Assembly (NCBI GenBank): GCA_910588875.1
Contig: CAJURT010000009.1
Coordinates: 1-64,000, forward strand
Direction of reading: 5' to 3'
Length of the DNA: 64,000 nt
From: an uncultured Lachnospiraceae bacterium
GTDB lineage: Bacteria > Bacillota > Clostridia > Lachnospirales > Lachnospiraceae
The notes beneath the pieces were generated by a model that made no database searches, was not told the origin of the DNA, and saw only the letters and a program-made list of their open reading frames with translations. Positions 1 through 8,641 of the stretch are shown one piece after another (positions within the stretch are counted from its first letter, which is position 1; each line of letters starts with the position of its first letter). Both the position numbers and the translations under genes were made by a program.

Positions 1-337
1 CAGTGACTTGTCGTCAGTTTCCTAACTTGACATTCGCTCCACGGAAAACCTGCCTCATAACGGGCAGCAACCTCACGCTTCATCGCTATCATGTCACAGC
101 TTTCCTATATTATCATGGTTTTTTTGGAAATGCAAGTACTTTTTTACGATTTTTTGAAAGGTTTTTTGAAAAGCGACAGAATGTAGGCGGTAAATAGCCA
201 ACCATGTATATCTGCATAAAAACTTCTTGCTATTTCACAATTTTTTGTAAGTTTGTCCATACCTTATTTTAGTTTCTTCCTTTATTATGATAGGTATATC
301 AAATCTGCAAACATCCAAACAAAGGAGGAACTCCTAC
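1..337. other. No gene seen at left edge
   Basis: I see no convincing coding region here. The only open frame on the plus strand has no ribosome site and no recognisable protein. A TATGAT at 286-291 could be a -10 box for the decayed hydratase gene that follows, but no good -35 box lies 16-18 bp upstream of it. Confidence 0.4.
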
Positions 338-996
338 ATGTATCAGTACATTCTTCCATCTGTGACGGATGGCATCGGGACAATTATCCTGAATGACCCG
401 CCCAAGAGAAATGCCTTGGGGCAGGCCATGGCCTCTGAACTGCAGCAAGTTCTGGCAGACTGGAGGTTTGACCCTGAGGTACGTACCCTGGTTTTTCGCG
501 GGGCAGAAGGATATTTTTGTTCAGGCGGTGATATCACTTCCATGAAGCACCGTATTGATCAGTTTGCCAAGGGTTTTCCATTGCCGAGGAAAACACAAAA
601 ATGAGTTTTGCTTTTGTGGGCATTGGCCTGGCTCCCGAAATGGGCAGTTCCCTTTTTCTCACCAGTCGCGCAGGAGCCGCCAGAGCCACCGATCTTTTTA
701 TGACCGGCCGCCCTTTCACCGGCCGGGAGGCTGAGCAGATGGGCATTATCACCCGCGCCGTCCCATCTGGCGAACTGGAGGAAACGGTGAAAAAGCAGGC
801 AGCCCAGCTTGCTGCTGGGCCGGCTCTTTCCTATCGGGAAATCAAGGCTTCCATCAACCGTATCCTGTATCCCGAACTTTTTTCCTGCATGGAGATAGAG
901 GCAGATTGTGCAGACAGGCTGAAGCGCACAGCTGACCATGCAGAAGCTGTGAATGCTTTTCTGGAAAAACGTAAGCCTGTGTTCCAAGGCAGATAG
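338..996 (+). pseudogene. Enoyl-CoA hydratase/isomerase, internally deleted
   Basis: This is a crotonase-family gene broken by an internal deletion and frameshift. The N-terminal part starts at the ATG at 338, behind AAAGGAGG, and carries the family motif FCSGGDI. It then runs out of frame and stops at 604. The C-terminal part is read in the other frame from about 573 (IAEENTKMSFAFVGIGLAPE) to 996. Intact crotonases are about 260 residues. Here the stretch holding the second oxyanion-hole segment (normally PVIAAVNGAAAGAG-like) is missing between the two halves, so the enzyme should be inactive. The substrate of the ancestral enzyme cannot be told. A short ATG-led product from 601 is possible but unlikely to be functional. 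Confidence 0.8.
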
Positions 997-1023
997 CAAA
1001 AGCCAGAGGTGTCTTTTGATTGA

Positions 1024-2409
1024 TTAATTCCCGTAATCCCACTCCGGTTCCTCCGGGCTGCTGTAGGTCTTGCCTTCTACGTCCTCGTCATCCTCCTTCA
1101 CCAGCACCCCACCGGCATTGGTCTTATATTTGACGCCGTCACGATCCTTCACCGTAGTATTTTTGGCGATCTTTCCGGAGGAATTCACCACATAATGCTT
1201 CACATTATTGCCGCTCCAGATACTGAACACCTCATAACGGCTTCCCGTATCTGCCCTCTGGAGTTTTCCCATATAATACAGGTGATTCTCATAGACTCCG
1301 GTATAGCCCTTCCCATTGCTGCCGAAATAATACTGCACCGTGCCTCCCGCCTCATCCACATTCTGCTTGCCCTTCAGCATGGAACTCTGGCTGCGGGTAC
1401 CGAAATAATAGGCCGTGTATTCCATCTCGTCCTTATCCGTAAACACCTTCTGGAGGCCATACACCGGCACCCCATTATCATCAAACAAATAAGTATTGCC
1501 GTTAATCTTCACCAAATCGCTGGCCTTGGCCGAGCCCTTAGGCGGCCCCACCTTCGGAACCCCCTTGTTGGAGAAATAAAACCACTCCACATCGTGCTCA
1601 TAATTGGCCTGCAAGTTCTCCGGCGGCTCTACTGTGTACCAGCCCACCCGTACCTGGCCGCTGGAATCCACATAACGGTAATCCCCGATGTTGTCCGACT
1701 CGTCCCCATTCACACAGGCCCAGCCCGTCTGCATGGCGCCATCCTCCGCCAGGCTGTAATAGGTGCCGTTAATCTTCTTCAGCTTCAGTTCCTCGCCGTT
1801 ATCCTTGGGAACCACTTTCTTGCCGTTGGCAGAAAAATAATACCAATGCTTCCCGTCATTCTCATCCTCAGAGTAAGGGCCATAATCGTAATAATCGTCA
1901 TCCTCCTGCTCATTCGGGGAAAACAGGCGCTGCCAGCCCGTCACCATCACCCCGTTTTCGTCACAGTAATACATGTCCTCCAGGATCCAGCCCGTCTCCA
2001 TGGCCCCGGTATCCCCGAAATGATACCAGTTATTATTGATCTTCTCCCATTTATCCTTCGCAGCCTTGCCGCTCTGGTTAAAATAATACCACTCTGTCCC
2101 GTTCCCTGAATAATCGCTGCTTGCCACCTGCAGCCACTGGCCCGCATACATAATGCCGTCCGGCCCTACAAAGTAGTTGTCATCATCCACCCAGGAATTG
2201 ACAGCCATCACGCCGCTGCCGTTCAAATATCTCCACAATCCGTCCCCGCCCTTGCGCCATGCATTATAAAGGCGGCTGCCGGATGCATTGTAATAAACCC
2301 AGTTTCCGCCCTCCTGCGCCCAGCCTTCCGCCGCCATGGCAGAAATGCCTGCAGTCCCCAAAGCCATCACCGCAGCAAGAGCCAAAACCGCCAAACCACG
2401 TCTCCTCAT
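1024..2409 (-). CDS. Secreted cell-wall-binding repeat protein
   Basis: The 461-residue product begins with an arginine-rich start and a hydrophobic signal peptide ending near residue 27 (AMA). The mature part is a series of roughly 20-residue aromatic/glycine repeats such as NWVYYNASGS, EWYYFNQSGK and NWYHFGDTGAMETGW. This is the pattern of choline- or glucan-binding (CW_binding) repeats of Gram-positive surface proteins. No catalytic domain is visible, so it probably binds wall polymer non-covalently, as a structural protein or adhesin. The last 130 residues are more divergent and acidic. It stands alone with its own promoter, back to back with the methyltransferase gene. A LicD gene in the same window makes phosphocholine-type ligands possible, but this is inference. 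Confidence 0.8.
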   Translation of the reverse strand: MRRRGLAVLALAAVMALGTAGISAMAAEGWAQEGGNWVYYNASGSRLYNAWRKGGDGLWRYLNGSGVMAVNSWVDDDNYFVGPDGIMYAGQWLQVASSDYSGNGTEWYYFNQSGKAAKDKWEKINNNWYHFGDTGAMETGWILEDMYYCDENGVMVTGWQRLFSPNEQEDDDYYDYGPYSEDENDGKHWYYFSANGKKVVPKDNGEELKLKKINGTYYSLAEDGAMQTGWACVNGDESDNIGDYRYVDSSGQVRVGWYTVEPPENLQANYEHDVEWFYFSNKGVPKVGPPKGSAKASDLVKINGNTYLFDDNGVPVYGLQKVFTDKDEMEYTAYYFGTRSQSSMLKGKQNVDEAGGTVQYYFGSNGKGYTGVYENHLYYMGKLQRADTGSRYEVFSIWSGNNVKHYVVNSSGKIAKNTTVKDRDGVKYKTNAGGVLVKEDDEDVEGKTYSSPEEPEWDYGN

Positions 2410-2483
2410 AATGTCTCTCCTTCTGACCTCTCAATCCAGTATAGCCATCCGCGATCTCTTCCCGATCCTCCAGCCTGATTTCC

Positions 2484-2512
2484 ATTTTAACAAGTTACTG
2501 CCAATTATTCAA
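2484..2512 (-). promoter_or_regulatory. Promoter of the wall-binding protein gene
   Basis: On the minus strand TTGAAT (2507-2512) and TAAAAT (2484-2489) are separated by 17 bp, close to the sigma-A consensus. They sit about 75 bp upstream of the gene start at 2409. Confidence 0.55.
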
Positions 2513-2652
2513 CCCATATTTCCGTAATTTATCTAACGATTCTCTTACGACACCACAGTACTTCATTCATTGCTCACAGAACTAAACAGACTTTTCACCC
2601 GCCACCCCACATAACAGCATAATGCCGCAATAGATAAAAGTGCCATCAACCA

Positions 2653-2898
2653 GCCTTGGGGAGCGGGGAGGCCAGGGGAGGCGGCAGGGGATGTTTGGGC
2701 TGCATTTGCAGGGATTTTAGGGATTCTTAAGTTTTCGGATTTTGCGTTGAAACGAAAATGCATACTGTCTGAGCGCAGCGAGTTTATGCATTTTCGTTTC
2801 GCTTTTAGCAAAACCCGGAAGCTTTATAACCCCTTAAATCCCGAAACGCAGCCCAAACATCCCCTGCCGCCTCTCCCGGCCTCCCCGCTCCCCAAGGC
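2653..2898. repeat. 246-bp imperfect palindrome
   Basis: The outer 50 bp at 2653-2702 and 2849-2898 are reverse complements with two mismatches. The inner arms also pair imperfectly (2711-2764 with 2785-2843), leaving a loop of about 20 bases around 2765-2785. The whole element can therefore fold into one very long hairpin. It lies between two divergent promoters and holds no plausible gene. The outer arms are GC-rich and end abruptly at GCC/GGC. It resembles a MITE-like or other non-autonomous repeat, but I cannot identify a family. Confidence 0.8.
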
Positions 2899-2937
2899 GT
2901 ACCCAACGAGCACCTAACGAGCACTGCTTTAAAGTTC

Positions 2938-2966
2938 TTGACGAACCCCCGCCCTCCCCCTATAAT
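2938..2966 (+). promoter_or_regulatory. Promoter of the methyltransferase gene
   Basis: TTGACG (2938-2943) and TATAAT (2961-2966) are 17 bp apart, a near-perfect sigma-A promoter. It begins 40 bp after the right end of the long palindrome. Two copies of AACGAGCAC lie just upstream (2905-2922). Confidence 0.75.
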
Positions 2967-3020
2967 GAAACTACCCTCAGTGGGCAAGGATAATGAAAAC
3001 AAAGGAAAGGCTGGCTAATT

Positions 3021-3881
3021 ATGTGGATTGCAGATAAATGGAAGGATTACCAGGTCATAGATTGTTCAAAGGGAGAGAAGCTGGAACGTTGGGGAGATTA
3101 TCTTCTGATCCGCCCGGATCCCCAGGTGATCTGGGATACCCCTAAGGCACATAAGGGATGGGCGCAGCCCAACGCCCATTACCACCGGAGCGCCAAGGGA
3201 GGCGGCGAATGGGAATTCTTTCACCTTCCTGAACAGTGGACCATCCGATATGGGGAACTTACTTTTCAGCTAAAGCCTTTCAGCTTTAAGCATACCGGCC
3301 TGTTTCCGGAACAGGCTGTCAACTGGGACTGGTGCCAGGAGAAAATCCGGAGCGCAAAAAGGCCGGTTAAAGTTTTAAACCTCTTCGCCTACACCGGCGG
3401 AGCCACCCTTGCCGCCGCAAAGGCCAAAGCCGCCGTCACCCATGTGGATGCCTCAAAAGGCATGGTGGGATGGGCAAAGGAAAACGCGGCTTCCTCTGGC
3501 CTGGGCGATGCCCCCATCCGCTGGCTGGTGGACGACTGTGTAAAATTCGCCGAACGCGAACTGCGCCGCGGCAACCATTATGATGCCGTCATTATGGATC
3601 CCCCTTCCTACGGCCGGGGGCCGAAGGGAGAAATCTGGAAGATCGAGGACTGTATCCATCCCCTGATCCGGCTATGTGCCCGGCTTCTGTCCGAAGAGCC
3701 TTTGTTCTTCCTGGTGAACTCTTACACCACCGGCCTGGCTCCGGCGGTACTCACCTATCTTCTCTCCACAGAACTTTGTCCCCGCTATGGGGGGCGGACG
3801 GAGGCTCAGGAAATCGGCCTTCCCGTCCTTGAGTCCGGCCTGGCCCTGCCCTGCGGCGCTTCCGGGCGCTGGGAAAGATAA
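3021..3881 (+). CDS. SAM-dependent methyltransferase, RlmI-like
   Basis: The 286-residue protein is a class I methyltransferase. The SAM-binding motif NLFAYTGG is at residues 120-127, the acidic ribose-binding segment THVDAS follows near 140, and the catalytic-type motif DPPSYG is at 193-198. This combination is typical of the RlmI/YccW-like large-subunit rRNA cytosine methyltransferase family, although the N-terminal PUA domain of RlmI is not evident. The start at 3021 is preceded by AAAGGAAAGG and a strong promoter 55 bp upstream. It converges on the Wzm permease gene and does not appear to be part of the glycan locus. Confidence 0.8.
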   Translation: MWIADKWKDYQVIDCSKGEKLERWGDYLLIRPDPQVIWDTPKAHKGWAQPNAHYHRSAKGGGEWEFFHLPEQWTIRYGELTFQLKPFSFKHTGLFPEQAVNWDWCQEKIRSAKRPVKVLNLFAYTGGATLAAAKAKAAVTHVDASKGMVGWAKENAASSGLGDAPIRWLVDDCVKFAERELRRGNHYDAVIMDPPSYGRGPKGEIWKIEDCIHPLIRLCARLLSEEPLFFLVNSYTTGLAPAVLTYLLSTELCPRYGGRTEAQEIGLPVLESGLALPCGASGRWER

Positions 3882-3895
3882 AGCCTGGCTCCGGC

Positions 3896-3920
3896 AGGCG
3901 CCTCTAACGCTGCGGCGCCT
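3896..3920. terminator. Possible convergent terminator hairpin
   Basis: AGGCGCC (3896-3902) pairs with GGCGCCT (3914-3920) over an 11-base loop, between the ends of two convergent genes. The following U-tract is poor on both strands, so the call rests mainly on position. Confidence 0.35.
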
Positions 3921-4729
3921 TATAACACATCTGAAAAATGTGGCCGCAGCCTTTTAAAGGCCTTGAGTCCCGCCAGGCCCACCACAAGGGTCACTGCCCA
4001 GAAATAGAGGGTCAGTTTCGGACGCTGCCAGAACCACTCCCCGGTCAGCATGCTGTCCCTATACCCTGCCGCAATATAATAAAAGGGATTCAGCTTCAGC
4101 ACACCGGCCAGCCAGGGCACATCCTTTTCAAACATGCTTTCATGGTACATGATGGGCGTAAGCCACATCCCGAACTGCAGGCAGATACTCACGATCTGGG
4201 CCATATCCTTAAAAAACACGTTAACTGCCGAGGTCAGGTAACCGATCCCCAATGCCAGCATGGAAGCGGCAAAGGAATAATACAGGATCTGAAACCAGGA
4301 CAGAAAGAACGGCCAGCGGTAGGCAATAAACATCAGAAACATAATCAGGACAAAAAAGCTGTGCACCAAAAGACAGGAGATCAGCTTGATGATGGGCAGG
4401 ATCTCAACCTGGAACACCACCTTTTTCACAAGATAATGGTACTCCTGCAGGCAGTTGGTGACACAATTTAAGGTCTCACTGAAAAAAAACCAAGGCACAA
4501 TGCCCGGCACCAGCCAGAGCACATAAGGCGCCGGAACCGGAGGCGAAGCCTTAAACCCCACCTGAAAGATAAAAAAATAGATGAGTATCGTCACCAGGGG
4601 CTGGACAAACATCCACACTATCCCAAAATAGGAGCCCACAAACCGTTTCCTGAAATCTGCTTTGGAAAGATCCCATATCAATTTCCGCTTCCTGACAATC
4701 TCCCTCATCAACGAAACTACATATGCCAT
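3920..4729 (-). CDS. Polysaccharide ABC exporter permease (Wzm/TagG type)
   Basis: The product has the architecture of ABC-2 polysaccharide permeases: a basic cytoplasmic N-terminus (REIVRKRKLIWDLSKADFRKRFVGSYFG) followed by about six membrane spans and the family segment NPFYYIAAGYRDSML near the C-terminus. Such proteins export O-antigen, teichoic acid or capsule with a Wzt/TagH ATPase. I chose the ATG at 4729 (MAYVVS) rather than an upstream one because the longer form overlaps rfbC extensively. It is the last gene of the first glycan locus. No Walker-type ATPase partner is encoded next to it or elsewhere in the window, which is unusual because the two are normally adjacent. Confidence 0.85.
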   Translation of the reverse strand: MAYVVSLMREIVRKRKLIWDLSKADFRKRFVGSYFGIVWMFVQPLVTILIYFFIFQVGFKASPPVPAPYVLWLVPGIVPWFFFSETLNCVTNCLQEYHYLVKKVVFQVEILPIIKLISCLLVHSFFVLIMFLMFIAYRWPFFLSWFQILYYSFAASMLALGIGYLTSAVNVFFKDMAQIVSICLQFGMWLTPIMYHESMFEKDVPWLAGVLKLNPFYYIAAGYRDSMLTGEWFWQRPKLTLYFWAVTLVVGLAGLKAFKRLRPHFSDVL

Positions 4730-4755
4730 TGTCCCCGAACCCTTTCTCCTGTGCT

Positions 4756-5310
4756 TCAGAACCGGAATGTCTCCGCCAATCCGCCCCATTTCTGGTCTTT
4801 TTCTGAGATAATCAGTTCCACGCCCTCCTGCAGCGGCCAGCAGATGCCGATCTCAGGATCGTCCCATGCCATGCCGCCCTCATCTCCCGGATGGTAAAAA
4901 TCCGTGCATTTATAGGCGAATTCCGCTTCGTCGGAAAGCACCAAAAAACCATGGGCAAATCCCTGGGGAATATAAAACATCTTCTTATTCTCCGCAGACA
5001 GTTCCACACCAAACCATTTGCCAAAGGTGGGAGAATCCGCCCTCAGATCCACCGCCACGTCAAACACCTCCCCGCGCAGCACCCGCACCAGCTTCCCCTG
5101 AGGAAACTGCTTCTGGTAGTGCAGGCCGCGCAGCACCCCCCGGACGGACATGGACTGGTTATCCTGCACAAACACCATATCCAGGCCAGCCTCCCTGAAA
5201 TCATTCTGATTATAAGTTTCCACAAAATAACCCCGCTCATCCTTGAATACCGTCGGCTCGATGACATACAGCCCCTCAATCTCACAGGCTGTTACCTTTA
5301 TTTTTCCCAT
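4756..5310 (-). CDS. rfbC: dTDP-4-dehydrorhamnose 3,5-epimerase
   Basis: The 184 residues match RmlC/RfbC in length and motifs: VFKDERGYFVETYN, the catalytic-histidine segment VLRGLHYQ and FYIPQGFAHGFLVLSD. The enzyme epimerises dTDP-4-keto-6-deoxyglucose on the way to dTDP-rhamnose, a donor for cell-surface glycans. The other three pathway genes (rfbA, rfbB, rfbD) are not in this window, so they should be elsewhere in the genome. It sits near the 3' end of the glycan locus, just upstream of the permease gene, and shares its strand and GC character. Confidence 0.92.
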   Translation of the reverse strand: MGKIKVTACEIEGLYVIEPTVFKDERGYFVETYNQNDFREAGLDMVFVQDNQSMSVRGVLRGLHYQKQFPQGKLVRVLRGEVFDVAVDLRADSPTFGKWFGVELSAENKKMFYIPQGFAHGFLVLSDEAEFAYKCTDFYHPGDEGGMAWDDPEIGICWPLQEGVELIISEKDQKWGGLAETFRF

Positions 5311-5465
5311 TTCTATATCCTTCTTTCGTCGTTTTATCTGCCCATGGATATCCAGGGCTGTCAGACTTTTCCTTCTCTGCCATGGAGAAAACCGCCAGGC
5401 AGCACAACAGATATACTATACTACGCAGACGCAGATTTGTCAAAAGCAGAGTGGCTGCCAAGGCA

Positions 5466-7130
5466 CTAAATCCTCATACTTACAATCCCGTAAAGCCTAA
5501 GCACAGCATACACATTGGCACAGCACATCAGGTACAGGATCCTGTGGTTCCTCTCCTTTGTCAGCACTAAGACGTCATTTTTCAGGGACATCAAAAGTAC
5601 CGGCAGGAAGGGGAGGAAATATCTGCCCTGGACACCGCTTATGACTTTTGCGCCTATGGGTGTCCAGGCCAGGAACATGGAAAGCAGGGCAGCGCCTGCA
5701 CAGGAAAGGCACAAAAACCAGATCCAATAACGCCGTATCCCGGACAAAAGCAGCTGTTCGCCGGGCTTTCTAAAGCATAAAAGAAGAAGGCAGGCCGTAA
5801 ACAGCATAACCAGCAGATACGGGACATCCAGTACCGGATCCAGGTTTCCCAGGTATGCGCCCACCATGGTCAGGTGGTACTGCTGGGATTGCCAGATTAT
5901 TGTGTTCACAAACAGGCGCAAACACTGCCAGGGCTGGGTCCGCAGCGTCCCCAGGGTATACCCGGCCTCCTCTGCCCAGCCGATATAATTTTCCGTCCCG
6001 GATGCCACATAGGTGGTTACTGTCTGCCGGTTAACCAGAACAAGAACCAGGATGCAGGTTCCCAATACGCAGCAGGCAGACATCCCCCATCTGCGCCAGT
6101 TCCCAAATTTTTTTACCGGGATCAGCAGGCAGAGCCCCATAAAAACGGTGTAAATCATCTTGCACGGCCCCACCAGGGCCATGACAAACGCCAATACTGC
6201 CACGTCACGGGCCTGCACCTGCCCTGCAGCGAATGCCAGGTGCAGGCAGAGGGCCGTGAAGTAAAATATCCAGGCCAGGATCCAGGCATCATAGGAAAAA
6301 GAGGCTGACAGATGCAGTGTCATGGGCAGCACCGCCACCCCAAACAATACCTCCCTGCCAAAAGGAAGGCGTCTCATCGCCAGCCAGGTCACTGCCACAA
6401 AAAACAGCAGGTTGCAGAGCCTTCCAAGATATGCCAGCCACAGGCTGTCCATACAAAACAGCCTGGCCAGGGAGATTCCCAATGCCTGGGGCAGATATGC
6501 CGCCGGGGTGGTCTTCACCGGAGGATAGGGGGATACTGCCAGCCTGTTTTTGTTCTCCTCCCCCTGGTATTGATAATCCTGGCTTCCCCGGGCCATCCCG
6601 TGGATTACCCGGTAGGTCTCTTCCGTCAGCGGCCTGCCCAGCACCACCCCTTCGCAAAGCCCCTCCTGTTCTCTTTTCCTCAGATGCCCGTCTTCCTCAC
6701 CATATACATAATCGCCGTGGATGTCCTCCAAAATCCAGTCCCTGGCACGCACCAGCACATGGCCGTCCTCACTGTTTGAGGGCTGCCCCAGCAGATGGCT
6801 GGAGAGTTGGTATGCACTGATATAATGGCTGATCTCATCCGGCGCCGACAAAGGGGGCAGGACCATAAGATACAGCAGCCCAAGGAAAATCCCTGCCAGG
6901 GGATATATTTTTGTAAGTTCCCATCCGCCTGCCTTTTGGGTTCCTCCCCAAAACAGCCGTCCGCACAGGCCGGTGCCCGCCAGGGCGGCGGCCAGCAGCA
7001 GCAGATAGCTGCCGGTCAGCCAGGTATCCCCGCATGCGGCTGCCCCCATCCGTACATCTCCCAGATGCCACCCGCCAAGGATGGCCACCACTGCCACTCC
7101 GGCCAGCCAGCCCTTACTCTTTCCCTTCAT
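5466..7130 (-). CDS. DUF2142-type polytopic membrane protein
   Basis: This large membrane protein (554 residues from the chosen start) carries the segment PPLSAPDEISHY after the first spans, which is characteristic of DUF2142 proteins and resembles the DE motif of GT-C glycosyltransferases. About ten further hydrophobic segments follow, with extracellular loops. Family members occur in polysaccharide loci and are thought to be lipid-linked-sugar glycosyltransferases or polymer-processing proteins. I start it at 7130 (MKGKSKG) because GGAGGAAAGC lies directly upstream; an upstream frame extension overlaps the DUF2304 gene. The 17-nt overlap with that gene suggests translational coupling. Confidence 0.75.
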   Translation of the reverse strand: MKGKSKGWLAGVAVVAILGGWHLGDVRMGAAACGDTWLTGSYLLLLAAALAGTGLCGRLFWGGTQKAGGWELTKIYPLAGIFLGLLYLMVLPPLSAPDEISHYISAYQLSSHLLGQPSNSEDGHVLVRARDWILEDIHGDYVYGEEDGHLRKREQEGLCEGVVLGRPLTEETYRVIHGMARGSQDYQYQGEENKNRLAVSPYPPVKTTPAAYLPQALGISLARLFCMDSLWLAYLGRLCNLLFFVAVTWLAMRRLPFGREVLFGVAVLPMTLHLSASFSYDAWILAWIFYFTALCLHLAFAAGQVQARDVAVLAFVMALVGPCKMIYTVFMGLCLLIPVKKFGNWRRWGMSACCVLGTCILVLVLVNRQTVTTYVASGTENYIGWAEEAGYTLGTLRTQPWQCLRLFVNTIIWQSQQYHLTMVGAYLGNLDPVLDVPYLLVMLFTACLLLLCFRKPGEQLLLSGIRRYWIWFLCLSCAGAALLSMFLAWTPIGAKVISGVQGRYFLPFLPVLLMSLKNDVLVLTKERNHRILYLMCCANVYAVLRLYGIVSMRI

Positions 7131-7614
7131 GCTTTCCTCCGGCATATCTGCCATCATATTCTTTTTTTCCAGGCGCCGCCATGTGTCCGTTTTCCGCGGA
7201 CATTGGTGAGCCCTGCCCTTCTTTATCAGGCCCCGCTGCCCCCCATCCCTGCTCCCCGGATACTCCTGCCCCATGCTCCTCTTTCAGCTTCTCCTCCAGC
7301 GCCATCCGTTGTACCAGTTCCTTAAGCCTGGTCTCCAACTGGGAGATGTGGATCGTCATCCTGAATTCCTTCACAATCAGCAAAAAGATGGCAAACAGGA
7401 ACAAAAAATTCGGCGTGGAATAGATCCCCAGGCAGTGGGCGATAAAATCCGCAATCGGCGGGAATAAGCTGAACACCACCAATACCAGGGACAACACAAT
7501 CCAGAAAATCGCACTTTCAATCTGGATCTTTGATTGCCGGATCTTACGCATCATCAGCAGGAACGTCACCACTGACACCAGGATCAGCACAATGCGCAAC
7601 GTCGTAGTCATCAT
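7114..7614 (-). CDS. DUF2304 membrane protein
   Basis: The 166-residue protein has three hydrophobic segments in the first 90 residues (LRIVLILVSVVTFLLMMRKI; FWIVLSLVLVVFSLFPPIADFIA; FLFLFAIFLLIVKEF), then a coiled-coil-like stretch (SQLETRLKELVQRMALEEKLKEE) and a glycine-rich tail. This is the DUF2304 layout, a family regularly found beside glycosyltransferases in Gram-positive surface-polymer loci. Such proteins may recruit or stabilise polyprenyl-phosphate sugar transferases, but the role is not established. It lies 20 bp downstream of a GT2 gene and overlaps the DUF2142 gene. Confidence 0.75.
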   Translation of the reverse strand: MMTTTLRIVLILVSVVTFLLMMRKIRQSKIQIESAIFWIVLSLVLVVFSLFPPIADFIAHCLGIYSTPNFLFLFAIFLLIVKEFRMTIHISQLETRLKELVQRMALEEKLKEEHGAGVSGEQGWGAAGPDKEGQGSPMSAENGHMAAPGKKEYDGRYAGGKHEGKE

Positions 7615-7634
7615 AAACAGCCCTCATCCTTCCG

Positions 7635-8609
7635 TTATTTGCCCCCCGCCTTGTCCCAATATTGGGGGTTCATGCTGCACAGGCGCACCAGAGCCCCGGG
7701 CAGCATCCGGTACATTTTTCCCAGGCGGTAGCCCGCATATTTGCAGGCACTCCCCAATATCAGGGAGGGCAGCCAGAAGGCATTGCCCTGCCGGATCAGT
7801 CGGCCTGCCACCTCCTTCACCAGGCGGATCCCCTCCCCCTCGGACGGCAAACCTGCAAAAACCTCCGGATGGTCGGCCTGGGAGGCCGCCAGGTCAAAGT
7901 TCCGACGGAACTGCTTAAGCGCCGTCAGGTTATGGGAATGGAAAACCCGGGCATTGGCCGCATACGCAATGCCATACCCCGCCTGGATAACCCCTGCCGC
8001 ATAGATCATATCCTCATTAAACACCGCCCTGCTGACGAATCCGCCCTGCTGCTCAAAAATGTCCTTCCGATAGGCACAGCATACATTGGAAGCAAAATAG
8101 GTCTTAATCCCCAGCCGAGGCAGATCCCTTGCGGTCTTGACATGGCCTTCGGCGGGATAATTGAATCCCCGGATGCAGCGTTCCACCGGCCGGCAATCCT
8201 TCCTGGGCACCTGCCTGGCATATGCCATGGCAACCTCCTCCCCCCCGGGGCCCTTTTGGCACAGCCCTTCTACAAGATGTTCCACCAGGCGCTTTCCTCC
8301 CGGAACCGCATCGTCTGTCATAAACACCATCACATCTGCCTGTGACAATGCGGCGCCCAGATTTCTTGTGCCCCCATGGTCAAACTCCTCCTTGCCCACA
8401 TGATGAACCTCCAGCCCGGCAATGCCCTCAGCCAGTTCCGGTTTCCAGTACCTCTCCTCCGTGTTCACCACGATAATCCGGTTTATGGCAAAGGTCTGCT
8501 GCCCCAGCCTTTCCAGCAGGCAGGCAAAACGCCTTCCCGGCTTATATACCGGGATAACCACATCTACCACCGGCTTATGAAGCCAGCCTCCATGCCCTCT
8601 TTCTTCCAT
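7635..8609 (-). CDS. GT2 glycosyltransferase, rhamnosyltransferase-like
   Basis: The protein has a GT-A fold N-terminus (VVDVVIPVYKPGRRF), the acidic metal-binding region MVFMTDDAVPG and an acceptor-side segment FNEDMIYAAGVIQAGYGIAYA. This arrangement is common in GT2 rhamnosyltransferases. The start at 8609 (MEERGHGG) has AAGGAGG ten bases upstream; the longer frame would run deep into the flippase gene. rfbC in the same operon makes rhamnose a reasonable donor, but the sugar cannot be read from sequence. Confidence 0.8.
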   Translation of the reverse strand: MEERGHGGWLHKPVVDVVIPVYKPGRRFACLLERLGQQTFAINRIIVVNTEERYWKPELAEGIAGLEVHHVGKEEFDHGGTRNLGAALSQADVMVFMTDDAVPGGKRLVEHLVEGLCQKGPGGEEVAMAYARQVPRKDCRPVERCIRGFNYPAEGHVKTARDLPRLGIKTYFASNVCCAYRKDIFEQQGGFVSRAVFNEDMIYAAGVIQAGYGIAYAANARVFHSHNLTALKQFRRNFDLAASQADHPEVFAGLPSEGEGIRLVKEVAGRLIRQGNAFWLPSLILGSACKYAGYRLGKMYRMLPGALVRLCSMNPQYWDKAGGK

Positions 8610-8641
8610 AATAATCCTGCCTCCTTTTTCCGGAAAATCCC

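Noticed and set aside
1195..2109. A 304-codon plus-strand frame opposite the wall-binding protein
   Set aside because: It is the complement of a repetitive gene and has no signal, motif or ribosome site.
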